Shown piece by piece: positions 11,582 through 23,379 of a DNA stretch of 64,000 nucleotides (position 1 is its first letter; each line of letters starts with the position of its first letter). The stretch covers positions 364,059 through 428,058 of the forward strand of contig WTPW01000155.1 of the NCBI GenBank assembly GCA_009809945.1. Direction: 5' to 3'. The position numbers and the translations under genes were made by a program. The DNA comes from Gigaspora margarita. Its lineage: Eukaryota; Glomeromycota; Glomeromycetes; Diversisporales; Gigasporaceae. The notes below the pieces were generated by a model. It was given only the letters and a program-made list of their open reading frames with translations. It did no database searches and was not told the DNA's origin.

Positions 11582-14500
11582 ATGACATCTAATCCCGATA
11601 ATTCTCATGTGGTATCAATCGAAGAGAATAAAGAGAATAAGAAAATTTTAGAAATTGTCTGTTCTCCTAACTTAGCGCATGTTGCAGCACTACATGAAAA
11701 TAACGATATTAGTCTTTGGTCTATCGTTAGTCAAGAGAAGGCTTTAACTAACGTAAAGACAATTCATATTGAAAATATTCGAACAAAAGAAAAAAGATTT
11801 GAGATTTCTGAAAATAAATATGTTTCAATTAGAAAAATATTTGCAATTTCGGATATTAAGCAAGTTTCAATTAGACTTGATAGAACCAATTCTTATAATT
11901 TCAGTAAGTTGAGCATAAATTTAAGTTGAGCACAAAGTTAAAGTTGTTGTTATTTCAATAAATTTTAATGGACTTATCGTATTTATGTAGAAATTATCGA
12001 TTTTAAAACAGAAGAAGAGATAAAATTAACGTTTCCAGATTGGCAAAAAGAAATTGATTTCTTATCTTTTATTGAAAATGGAGGTATAATAATGGTCAAT
12101 ATCAAATATTACAGGGCATATATTTTTCAAGTAAAGGAAAAGATAATCTTACTTGGACTTGTAAATCAATGATTGAGCTACAATATTTTAATCAAATTTA
12201 TATTACACCTAAAGGCAAATTGATATTATTTAATGATTCCATTTATGAGATCACAATGTGGGATATCGAAAATTTATCAGCTAAAACTCGTGTGTTAATA
12301 GAATGGCGTCATATACTTAAACATATTGAAACTAGTGATAATGAAGAACTATTAATAGTATGTACGGAATATAAAAAATCCAAAGAAACAAATTTATACG
12401 TTTTTTCCGCGGAAACTGGGATAAATTTGGCATCTTGTAAGTTTTCGTCTTAAAATAACACTAATCTTATAAATTTTTTATGTTAAGTTTTATCTTTTAT
12501 TTGTAGTTAACACTAAATTGGTAATAGATAGATTTCACTTGATCGCTTATAGCAAAGGTGAAAGACTACTATATCAATATATACAAAAATCAGTCAAGAA
12601 ATATAGTTTAATGGATCCTTATAACCTCAAATATCCAGTAAATGCAATTAAACTTTTTGAAGATAAACCAATTCAAGAAGAATACATAATTAAATCAGAT
12701 AAAATAATTTTTACAAATGATGGAAAAGTCTTCATTGAACAATTGGTGCATGATGATTGGGTCACATACTTACGAAAAAATTTGAATGACACAAATACCA
12801 TTACAACTCCGTCCAAAAGGACAATTGATAATATAACTAAAATTGTTAATAGTAAAACTTATGACCCCCCACACAGAAATGAATTTGAAGGGAAATTTTT
12901 AAAATGGAGTTTGGAAATTAACGATGAAACAGTTAAGCTTATAGCAAACAAGTTAAAAACTTCGATTAAAAAACAACTGGATATTCTTCCATCATTAAAA
13001 AATATTAATGGAAAAAATTATATAGTTCATTGTGAAGTTCTTGAAAATGATGATTTCATTACAATTACACGTATTGGTGTATTTATCTGGACTTATAATA
13101 AATTTTCTGGCGTTAAGATGCATTATTATTGGAATGATTGGAATAATCGCTTAGAGGAATTCGTTTTTGAAAAGACAAATTTCAAAGAGGATTTCTTTAA
13201 AAACTGGGCACCAGGGCGAATTCTTCCTTTTTCAAGTTATGAAACAATCCGCAGAAATTCGGATATTGAATTTGGCGAAGGAAAAGCACTGCTTTTCAAA
13301 GAGTTCCTGGAAGATAATATCAATGAAGAACTTTATTTAACTTGCTACGGAAAAGATCTTATGAAAACACTTATTAAATTAAAAGATGATAAGCGGATTC
13401 GAAATTTAGGCAAGAGCTGTATAGATAAGTGTATGCAGGATAAGAATTATTTGATTTCTAAAATTTCTTTGTTAAGTATTATATTTGAAAATTTTAATGA
13501 ATTATCAGAAAATCATCCTGCATTTATAGCAAGTGCTTTATCTTTAATAGGATTAGTAATTCCTTTTATTATCGTAATTCCAAACTCTACTTCTCCACAT
13601 CTTTCTAAATATGGAAGATACTATCATTTATCTAAAACATCATATTTTGATATATTAACTTCTATTCTGTGGGTTCGTTGGATTAGTCTTCAAACGAGGT
13701 TTCAAAATAAGCTTCAAAATTTTCAAAAACGTCTCCCTTTTTTTGATTTAATTGTAAAACGAGTTATCAGTTTTTATAATGTAGGCCATAGTACAACCGT
13801 ACTTGCAATTCCTCTACCAAACTTTGTTTCTTATCCAAATTCTTATAGTTTTTTGGAAGAATTATTGGTACCTAGCCCCAATCCTTTTACATATTCAAAT
13901 AAAGTTGAAGTGATAAATTTTGAATTTTATAGATATTTAAATGGAGAAGCATTACTTAAATTTAAATGGGATACTTACGGAAGAAAATATTATTTGACAA
14001 TTTGGGCAATTTATACCATTTTTCTTTGTAACTTCATAATTGCTGTATCATATTACAAAAGTATTTCTCAGACTACACTCTCTATTCTCTTATATGCAAC
14101 TATTTGTCTTGGGATTTGGCATTTATTTTTTGAATTACGCCAATTTATTTTCTCACCGTTGACCTATATATATAGCGCATGGAATTTTTTTGGTAATATG
14201 AACTTTAATATATAGTATTAATTTTTATTATTCTAAGACTAATATCCTATTGATTTTTTTCTCAAAGATTTAGGTGCATATTTATGTCCAATGATATCAT
14301 CAATTATATGGCTTCAAAATAATGTTATGCCAACGGAATGGGCTACATTTTCTACTTTACTATTGGAAATCAAGTTTCTCTTGTTTTTTCGTGCTATTGA
14401 ATTTTCTGGTGACTACTTCTCTATGATACTTGGAGTAGCTCAAAGGGGATTTTCATTTTTGTTAATATTAGGATTTATTATAGCTGCCTTTGCACATTCA

Positions 14501-15520
14501 TTGCATATTTTACTGCGTCCTGCTATTGATGTATCTTTAGATTATCCAAGCTATTCCACTGATCCAAATGATCCGTGGAATTTAGCTACAACNTATAACA
14601 CNATAGATTCTAATGGTACAATTGAAGAAAACTCTTCACTTATTGAACCTCCTACTGCGACTACAAATATGTTTATGTTAATGGGCTCAGCAATTGCCGC
14701 AGTTTATATTATGCTAACAGGTAAATTTAATTTTTTAAAAGTTAATATATATCACCGGCGCAATAAATAGTAAAATTTTTTCCTTATGCATATAAATATA
14801 CTAACTGTAAAATGTGTACATTTTAATAGGAGACACATCGCCAATTTCTTATTGGGATTTAGATAACCATCCGGCCTTACTTGTTTTAACGATCATATTT
14901 TCTTTCGTGGCAACTATTTATTTAATGAATTTGTTTATCGGTGTGCTAAGTAATGAAATAGACGAAACAAAAACAAGAGAGGCATATTTAATTCTAAGAG
15001 CTGAGGTACAGTCTTTATCATATATATTTATATTTATATACAAATGTTTATATATATATATATATAATTTAAGACTTTTTATTCAATAATAATATAGATA
15101 TTAGAAGAAATTGAATTATTATATATGTCACCTCGTCAACGAAGAAAAGAAAATTGGTTTCCATTTATTATGTAAGTTATTTAATTACATACAAAAAAAT
15201 GAAACATTATCCCTATTATTCATTTTTATATTTATATTTAAAGCTTTTATGAATGCCATATAATTAAACTTCGTGAACATGTAATGGACATCCAAAAAGA
15301 TAAATGGTTAGGTTATAAAAAACCTTATATTTCAAATAATCTTAATGAAGTTCTTCATCTCCCTGAAGAACAGCCTTCTCTCAAACAAATTGAGACGAAA
15401 ATTGCCGATACAAATGAGAAAGTTGAGAAGGTTAGAGAATTCCGCAATCTTAAAGAAATTATTAAAGAACTGCCCACTAAAGAGGATCTTGAGGATCTAA
15501 AAGAATTGATTAAAGAATAA
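11582..15520 (+). CDS. Predicted TRP-like/ion-transport membrane protein, WD40-like N-terminus, seven exons, one apparent frameshift
   Basis: Exons: 11582-11903, 11991-12436, 12507-14192, 14268-14720, 14830-15005, 15098-15171, 15244-15520. All introns are GT-AG (70-109 bp) with correct phase, giving about 1,144 residues. Residues 1 to about 550 look like a decayed beta-propeller (for example NDISLWSI, YEITMWDIE). Hydrophobic segments follow near 592-616, 752-774, 782-806, 819-834, 857-902, and an S6-like segment near 983-1015. A pore-like stretch reads YIMLTGDTSPISYW across the exon 4/5 junction. The C-terminus is charged and probably coiled-coil (LKEIIKELPTKEDLEDLKEL). I recall this architecture as an expanded Glomeromycotina ion-transport family (memory, not a search). 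Exon 2 loses one base, best placed in the T-run near 12122-12126; two N bases lie at 14593 and 14602. The start was chosen at 11582 because the upstream in-frame sequence looks non-coding. AATAAA-like signals follow the stop. Ion selectivity cannot be read from this. Confidence 0.8.
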
Positions 15521-15891
15521 ATAATGAAATAAAATTTATGTAATTTACTCGTTTTCTATCTTTTTGTTATTATATCTATGATCATTTCATTTATATGTTT
15601 GTTTAAACATGTGCATTCATTTCTATTGGCTTGTTGTTCTTGTGATCCGCCACACTTTTTTTCGGTTAAAACGAAAGATTTTTTTAAAAAGTTTATATTT
15701 CATATTATCTTGAAAATGCTGTGTTGTGCATCAAAAAATCTTTTCGAATTTAGGCTGTATTTATAAGATCTTTTAAGTTAATTTGATTTTTGATTCATAG
15801 TTAGTTGTTATGTAAACTTATTTATCAGAAACAGAGCGCAATAAAGAGTATTGTGAAATGAAATAAGAGATTGTTCTTAAAAGTAGTTTTG

Positions 15892-16053
15892 AAAGTGTTA
15901 TATTGCAGATTATAAAAAATTTAAATTTTGAAGTGAATAATTAACAAAGTGTTATATTGCAGATTATAAAAAATTTATATTTGAAGTGAATAATTAACTA
16001 AGAATTATATTGAGATTATAAAAAATTTAAATTTTGAAGTTAATAATTAACAA
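15892..16053 (+). repeat. Three tandem copies of a ~53-bp unit
   Basis: The unit contains GTTATATTGCAGATTATAAA, then TTTGAAGTGAATAATTAAC, repeated three times with decay in the third copy. It lies about 370 bp downstream of the channel gene. No coding potential. Confidence 0.75.
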
Positions 16054-16139
16054 AATTAGAGAATAACTATTTTTTTAAAAAAAGTATTAAAGCATTTTAA
16101 GTTTATAAAAAATATTATTAAAAGTTTTTAAAAAAGTAG

Positions 16140-16773
16140 AGCTTGGATCCGGATTTTTTACAGGATATCGGATATATATGCTTTAATTCTCTTGCAGCTA
16201 TTGTCATAAATTCTGGGACACTTGATAAAAAATTTGTTGAATATTTTTAGCCGATTCAGTCAAGTTATTGATTTGGCATTATCGGCGTATAAAAATTGTA
16301 AATTTCATCATATTCAAATTATTAAATATTCATCTTGGAGATATTGAGTTTGTGCGAAATGATGAAAAAGCTGTTCTTGTCAACGACAAATCTCAATAAG
16401 GACAAAAGGAATATAAGAAGCATTGGGCATAAAATAGACTTTTATAATAATTATATTTCACAAATAAGTTCTAATATTAAAAAAGTTATATATGATCAGG
16501 AATTTGTCGACTTGTTTAAAAAGTAATCCAAAAGAGATTCTAAAACACTAATATTTGTCTAAAATGTGATAAAGAAGTTCTTTCAATACATCGATATCAT
16601 TGTGAACCTGATTTATAGAAGATTTTCTAATAATTAAATGTTTAACAATATCTCGAACTGATAAACTTCTAATTTTTTCTTTCAATTATTTGCCAGAAAA
16701 AGTGCTTTGAAAATATTACATTTTTGTATTCAACCCGAGATGCGCGTATGTAGTCTTATCCTTTAAACGAAAT
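16140..16773 (+). other. Unrecognised stretch, possible gene relic
   Basis: Slightly more complex in base composition than its flanks, with a 63-codon open frame at 16335-16526 rich in K, N and I. I could not assign it to any family, and it has no clear splice context. It could be decayed coding sequence or chance. Confidence 0.2.
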
Positions 16774-17155
16774 ACTATCCAGCAAATTTGCCTGCAAAAA
16801 ATTGACAATTGATCGTATATTTTTGCCCATGCCAAATTCGCAAAAACCAATCATGTAATCGAATTGTGGATGCATCGCTTAGTGCCAGATATCATAACTT
16901 CGAAATTTTAACACTGCAAGTATAAATGTCACATCTTGTAATAGGCGGGACATGGATGTATTCGCTAAGCCAAGGTGAAAATAAACACAGAGGATTATTA
17001 AAATTAGATAGAAGTGTAGTTAAAAAACTCTTTGCAAATAATCAAATCGGCAATAAGATTATGGGTCCATTATTATTTACGTAAATTGTACTATCAAAAA
17101 CAATTTTGATCACAATTTGCAGGAAAATTTTCCTGCAGATACTTTAAAGGGATAG
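16774..17155. mobile_element. Probable inverted-repeat element sharing the GCAAATTTGCC core
   Basis: The left end ACTATCCAGCAAATTTGCCT and the right end (reverse complement ACTATCCCTTTAAAGTATCT, then GCAGGAAAATTTTCCTGC) form imperfect inverted repeats. They resemble the ends of the element at 3807-4448. The interior shows no transposase. Target duplication unclear. Confidence 0.4.
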
Positions 17156-17648
17156 TTATATTAAACACCTGTCCCTAACACAGGTTGAATAAAGCCATAT
17201 CGAAGACCTATCAGTAACTCGATAGTTCACTGATATATCTTATTTTAGTATGAAACTGACGATTTTTCATTCCTATAATTTACCAATAGGTCTCCTATTC
17301 CAAACGCTTTTTGGTACTAATAGGAAACCTTCCGGAAAAATTTGGTTACAAATCATACTCATATAGGATAACATTTGGATGTATATCATACTCATATCGG
17401 ATAACTAATGTACTATAGACAAACCCAATATGAATCCTATACTCCAGATTAGCATGACGGAAGTTGTATTTGATTGGCCGTGGCAGATCATGCAGATCAT
17501 GTAGATCATAAATGTGATTGGTTAATATTATGTCACGGGTTATTACGATCATTGGCTAAACGAAAGTACCGGTGGTGTCCCATCACCTACTTCTTTATAA
17601 AAAAAATTTTGCCGCAAAAAAAAAAAAAAAATTCTGACGTCACGTAAA

Positions 17649-20347
17649 ATGACAACAATAAATCTTGGCCCCTGCTCAATTATTAACTGTACCTATACTA
17701 ATGTTAAGTTTCATAAACTTACGGAGTTTGCATATGAAAAATGTTACAAGAAACGAATGCTGAAAGTATACCCTTACCTTGAAGTCGGAAAACAACTTTG
17801 CCACCCACATTACTGTAAATTTGTAGAAGCTGATAGAAACCAACGAAGGCGTGAAAAAAAAATATATAATCGAAAAAAAATTTGAAAACAATTAAACCTG
17901 TATCAAATAATAATACAGGTAATAAGTTATATTTTAATTTATTTTTTTTAATTTTTTTTTTTTACGACGTTTTAATTTTTTATTTAATTTGAATAGAGGA
18001 ACCAACATTTGCTTCATATATAGACATATTAACGAAAGCATTATATCACATACAACATAGAGAGGGTGCTAGTTTAGAACAAGATCCAGTAAAAATTGAA
18101 CATATGATCGAAGCTACTAATCCACAGCTTAAGGGTTTTTTAATTATATTATGAATGCAATTATTCCAAAAGAANGCTCCGCCTATAATGTAAATGAATC
18201 AAAAAAGTCAATTGTTGGCTTATGCTATATGTTAGCAGATTTGCATAACAAATTTGTAAATCAACACAAACTAGAAGTTAGGTTATATTTAATGGCATCG
18301 AGGGTAACATGTGAAGCAATTAACATGATGTCAACTCTTGGGTATTTGGTGAATGCTAAAACTGCAAAAACAAATTCAAAAAAAGCATGTATCTAAAATT
18401 GAAAACCATTTTATTGAAAATGTAAATGTAAATTAATGTATTATTTGTATTTTACATATACATTTATTATTAATAAAATTTAAATTATATATTATTATAA
18501 ATAGAAAAATTTATTTCACATTTACAAAATTGACAATTATCATGCAATCCATAAAAATCGTAGACCTGATACTGAATCAACTTTAACTGCAAATCATTTT
18601 GCTACTTGCATAGCAAAAGCAGTTAGTGAATCTTTTTCTGTACAACTTACATCTAATGGAGTGTCTGTTTGTAATCTGAAAAATGTTGAGGCATCAAAAA
18701 TCTGCTTGTATTTACTGAATGTATATACTGGGGTTTTGATATTTTATATACAGACCATCAATTGTATAAAATTTCGCAAGGTTTAATAATTAATACATTC
18801 AATCCAATTGAAATGCTGACTATATATAGTTATGCTAATAATATAGTAGAATGTAAGGAAGAGAGGTCAATGAGAGGACTTCAACTCGTAGGATTTAGAG
18901 AACAACACTTGCATATAGTAGAGGATAATCTTAATGCATTAAATATTATCCTATTAATAAATAGTAAAAACACAGCATTTAGATGGACAAGTCATACCTG
19001 TTGTGGCTGACTGACCTAGCTAGCTCTTTATTAGAAAATTGCTACATTTATAAAAATTATCTAATACAAATTTTGTTATTCTACAACAAATTGAATTATT
19101 TTTACCCATGTTGGGCCCACTACATTTATCTTTAAATAGTAGAAAACATATTATACTAATCTATCATTCTTTTTTTTGAAAAAATGTTCTATTACATATT
19201 CAGAAAAAATAAAATTGGCAAAGAAACCTTGACCCTGGAGAATAAACCTTTTATTGGAGCTTGCATGAAATGGCTGGTTAAAAATAAAGGACAAATTATA
19301 AAAAAAATTGAAAAAGTATACAAAAATATTGAGTATCAAATGATAATTGACTTACTTGATAATATTATTCTATCAATGCTCAAAATCTATGCTACTCTAT
19401 TTCGATCAGGTTTGTTCAATGAATATGTAGAGACAGCCTTTTGTATTTGGACCTTCACTCTGCGATGGAAACAGAAGAACTATAATAAGGCCCCCATTAT
19501 GCTTTGTCTGACTTATTCTATTGGAATAATAACAATTATCCTTTTTTAAATGGTTTTAACAAATATTAAGTAGAAAATACCCATAGTCAAATTTATGCCA
19601 ATACATCAAAAAATACAACAGCAGATAATATGATAAAGCAAGCATATGTATTATAGATCATGATCCAATGTTCAAAAACATGTATTGTAAAATACAACGA
19701 TGTCCATATAATTCTACAACTCTTGATTTCTTATATGAAAAAATGGCCCTTTTTCTTTTAAAATATTTTCAAGATGTATTTCATAATCGTAGAAAAAGCA
19801 TTCCAATTTCCAACAAAAAACTACAGAGAATACAAAGAAAATAAACCTACAAAAAAAAGTGCCCTCCAAAAATTCTACTAACAAAACCTCTACCAAAAAA
19901 AACTCTACCAAAGCCCCTGCCAAAAAAACCTCTACTAAAGAAAACAAGTTCAAAAAAAACCTACCAGAAATATACCAACTAGCTACTCTAAAAAAAAGTG
20001 ATATCTACCAATGGCATACAGTACGTCTTATCCAATATACCCTGAACTATATAATTGTTATGGTCTTCTATTAAGTAATGATAACAGTATAGTATATGTT
20101 TGTAGCATGTAGCTTGTTATAATAAAAAATGTAAATACTGCGAAGAATATTATAAGAGAGGAATTTTCAAAAATATTAATTTATTTCTAAAATAAATTGA
20201 GAAAGGAGAAAATAAACTCACTAAAGAAAATCTTGATGATGAGAATAATGATATAGAAGAGGGTGTGGATGAAGTTTCTAAGGAAATAGAGGAAGTACCA
20301 AACACTTCATCTAGACTAGCAGCAGAGATTTATAACATAGAGCATTA
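17649..20347 (+). pseudogene. Degenerate multi-exon gene of a Cys-rich family of unknown function
   Basis: The first exon (17649-17918) encodes a Cys-containing segment: GPCSIINC, FAYEKC, then QLCHPHYC, a possible zinc-binding set. GT-AG intron 17919-17996 leads in phase to EEPTFASYIDILTKAL at 17997. Further conserved-looking pieces follow: YMLADLHNKFVNQHKLE (about 18226), a stretch ending SKICLYLLNVYTG (about 18730), EERSMRGLQLVGFREQHLH (about 18858), LLDNIILSMLKIYATLFRSG (about 19353), WTFTLRWKQKNYNKAP (about 19450), a K/S/T-rich tandem (19859-19953), and an acidic tail (about 20230-20346). I recall this order from an expanded Glomeromycotina family, from memory only. Frames change by single bases in A- and T-runs (near 17868, 18135, 18378), and stops interrupt the later part, so the copy cannot make a full protein. 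Confidence 0.6.
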
Positions 20348-20849
20348 GTAAATATGTACATTAGAAGAAACAATAAAATACGGTCTCAAAATTATACTGT
20401 TAAAACTACTAACCTCTTTCTGAATCATTGCTGAAACAAAAAAAAATTAAATTCATTTACATATTACATATTATCACCTGATATAAAACTACTTCTAATA
20501 AAAGTTTTGTGGATCCAGTGATCTCAATGATAGTTACTACAATTCTCTTGTAATGTATCTAACAAATGATCTGGCCAAGTTTTGTAAAGAAAAGCTGATT
20601 TTTTTGGTGTGCGGTCATATGACATATCTTCTGTCCCTATGATTTTGATATGCAAAATCTTGTGTAACCTTTATGCATAAATAGAATTTCTGTCATGCTT
20701 ACCAGATTCATATTAGGCTATATAAAAGCTTATTAGAATATATGATACAAAATATAACCTGTTTTATAAGTTTTTTAATCAGTTAGAAAGTTATATAACT
20801 AACAATTATATTTCACAATTATATGAAGTTCAGGATCAATTAAAACACT

Positions 20850-21840
20850 ACTTAGATTATCATGTATGAAAGTTTATCTCAATGCTCAGTTCAAGGCAGT
20901 ATTGACTCAGTTAACTTCTGATAGGACTCTAATTGTAACTGACTATAAAATGAGAATTCTTCTGAAATTTGCTTGTAAAACTAAAAAAGATTTTTTAGAA
21001 AAAGTGGCTAGGCATTACACAGTATTCTAGTTTTTAGAAAAATAGACAATTAAGATGTATTAAATGTGCAAGCTTTTGATTATTGGTCTATGGATACCAA
21101 ACAAAATACTTGATTCACTACTTCTTTGTTTAAAGCAGCATTAAAATCAATGGAAGAAAAACCAAAGTGGATAACTATAATTTCTAACAATGGTGCACAC
21201 TATTATAATTTAGAGTTGATGACAATACTAGCATATTGGCATATGTAGTATTCTATTGAGGTCAAGAGATGGCTATTTTTGGAGCCAGAAGAAACTAAGA
21301 CAACTATTGACTCTTATTATACAAATGTAATATTAAACTTTTCATAAATCAATTTTTTTAAAAAAATGCAGTTTCTAATAATTTATACTTTGATATTATA
21401 CTAAATTGGTCATTGCATTAGATGGTATATTTGGGTTAGGTTTGATTTAGTTGAAGGCAAAGATATAGTTGAGCAGCAAAGGGGTTGGCTGGAACATTGT
21501 TGGCACAAATTACAATAAATTATGATAAAGGCTATAGTGAATTAGAAATTGAAAATAACAGTTCAAAAAAAAAAATAATCAACAAAAAGTGAAAGTTAAA
21601 ACTATACCTGGGATTTCAAAATTTTATTGCTAGGTATGGCCAGTAAAAGGTTCATTAGCTAGTTTCATTTGTGCTAAGGGACTCCTAATATAGGGTCATG
21701 AAAAATTTTTCTAGCCAAATTGTCCAATTTTCTAATTATTCATCCAAAGCCAATAGTTTCTGTACAAACAAAGCCTATATCTAATTGGACAGTTCTAATT
21801 CCAAAGATACAAGATATGTGATATTTGAATAAACACTAGT
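20850..21840 (+). pseudogene. Degenerate gene of an unknown, possibly transposase-derived family
   Basis: Broken reading frames still show TDYKMRILLKFACKTKKDFL (about 20940), then AFDYWSMDTKQNT, KPKWITIISNNGAHYYNLEL (about 21162), VKRWLFLEPEETKTTIDSYY and FICAKGLL-like pieces. The block around KWITIISNNGAHY resembles the catalytic-strand motif of integrase-fold transposases (D-N-G-H-Y), but here the acidic residue is N. I recall similar proteins in Glomeromycotina without a known role. Several stops and frame changes make it a pseudogene. Assignment is tentative. Confidence 0.4.
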
Positions 21841-22075
21841 AAAAAATAAAAAAAAAAAACAAATAATAAATCTTATTTATGGTAAACTTTAGTTTCTAAA
21901 AGTGTGTTATAATTAAAGATACAAAAATAGAATATAAGTTGTAACTTTATGAACTTACAAAAAGTTACTAACAATATTGTTTATAAAACAGAATTGAATA
22001 TTTTGATGGTAAAGAAGATCAAGATGAAATGAATATCAAAGGTAAGATCTAGTTACTCTGCATCTGTACCCATAG

Positions 22076-22197
22076 TGATGCCTGACAAAATGATGAAACT
22101 AACAAAACCATAAGTTTTATCAAGTTTCATTATTGACAAAACTTGACAAACTTATAGTTTAATCAGTTTTGTCATTTTGTCAGGTATTACTGTACTC
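22076..22197. mobile_element. 122-bp palindromic element
   Basis: AGTGATGCCTGACAAAATGA pairs with TCATTTTGTCAGGTATTACT, and the arms continue (ACTAACAAAACCATAAGTTT against AAACTTATAGTTTAATCAGT). It is almost all stem, with a short loop near 22137. It is too small to encode anything. Confidence 0.6.
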
Positions 22198-22284
22198 CAT
22201 AGAGATCGGCCACCTTTTGGTTTAAGTAATAGTTTAGCCAAAATACAATTTTGGGTGGTAATAATTTGTTTGTTTTACTGTTTA

Positions 22285-22671
22285 TTTGGGAAATGGTGTT
22301 GGAAAGAATGAACAGAATGCATTCTTTTATCTTCAAAAATTAGCTAAAATAGAAAATTCTAATGGAATTGAAGTTGAAAAAAATATTTGTTTATTATCAA
22401 AAATTAGTCATGATGAGTAATTAAGATGTGAACTTGGTCTGGTTAAAATAACAATAATTATTATAATAATTAGTTTGTTTTGCATGGCTATTCAGAAAAC
22501 TGTGCTAAAAAGGACAAACAGAATGCATTTATTCGTTTTCAAAAATCTGCAAAAATAAAAAATTTCAATGAAATTAAAATTGAAATAAATGAACAAAATA
22601 CATTTATTTATGATCAAAAATCAGTTGAGGTAGATAATTCTGGAGAAATATTCATAAAACTATTGTTATAA
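22285..22671 (+). pseudogene. Sel1-like repeat relics
   Basis: Two fragments in changing frames carry the Sel1-like pattern. The first, near 22288-22425, reads YLGNGVGKNEQNAFFYLQKL, then AKIENSNGIEVEKN. The second, 22480-22671, reads NCAKKDKQNAFIRFQKSAKI. The general Sel1 pattern has a G-rich turn, then A-F-Y-x-K-A/S. Sel1 repeats form alpha-helical superhelices used for protein binding and are common in kinase-linked genes of these fungi (from memory). Only two to three repeats remain, with stops, so this is a relic rather than a gene. Confidence 0.5.
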
Positions 22672-22854
22672 TTTACTGATTTATTTAATTTAAACTAACA
22701 TGAATCTTTTTAGAAGTATTGAAAATAAATTTCAGATGCCAAAGGGTTTAGCATTTTCAGAAAACACAAGATTTGGCAAAAATAGTAGTGAAAAAAATTA
22801 AAGCCAAGGTTGTTGACTATCTAAAACAGTTTTTTCTAAATAGTAATTTAAACC

Positions 22855-23121
22855 AGGACCCCAGACATCTAGTATAGAGGTCATGCTTGAAATTTTTCAG
22901 CAAAACCACCTAAAATTTGAGAAGCAAAAAATCAGTTTTTGGCAATTATCTTGGCATCTAGTGGACTAATTTGAATGAACTTTTTTTAAATGAAGCTCTC
23001 AGTAAAATGCATTTATCAAAAAAAGTTTATTCAATTCTGATCACTGGATTAGAAATTATTAAAGTAAATAAATTTTGTTATTTTTAGCAAATTAGATCAG
23101 ACCTATATGAGAGATGTTTGA
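22855..23121. mobile_element. hAT-like MITE, copy truncated at its right end
   Basis: The left end AGGACCCCAGACATCTAGTA matches, inverted, the right end of the element at 45008-45302. The body is the same sequence in reverse orientation. The right end stops at ACCTATATGAGAGATGTTT and lacks the final GGTCCT, so no target duplication can be checked. Confidence 0.55.
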
Positions 23122-23379
23122 GATCTTTCTAAACCCAAGGATAAGCTTACAGCTAAGGAAATGCATAAGGAATTGTTGAAGCTCGCACCTTCTAGAGAAA
23201 TCAATGAGGATTATGTACCCAAAGTTACCACTATTCAAAATTGGATTGGATGATACTTGAGAGAATTTAATCAAAAAGGAACCATTATTATGCTTGAAAC
23301 TTTTAAAACAATGGGCTCTTCATCAATTGGCAAAGATTAGTAAATACAGTAATGTTCATACTTCATTTTATCTCTAAAT

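Noticed and set aside
12087..12117. A 31-bp intron in exon 2 that would avoid the frameshift
   Set aside because: Too short for these introns (70-109 bp), and it does not restore the downstream frame.
15578..15766. 62-codon open frame after the channel gene
   Set aside because: Low complexity F/C/K-rich product, no motif; lies in the probable 3' region.
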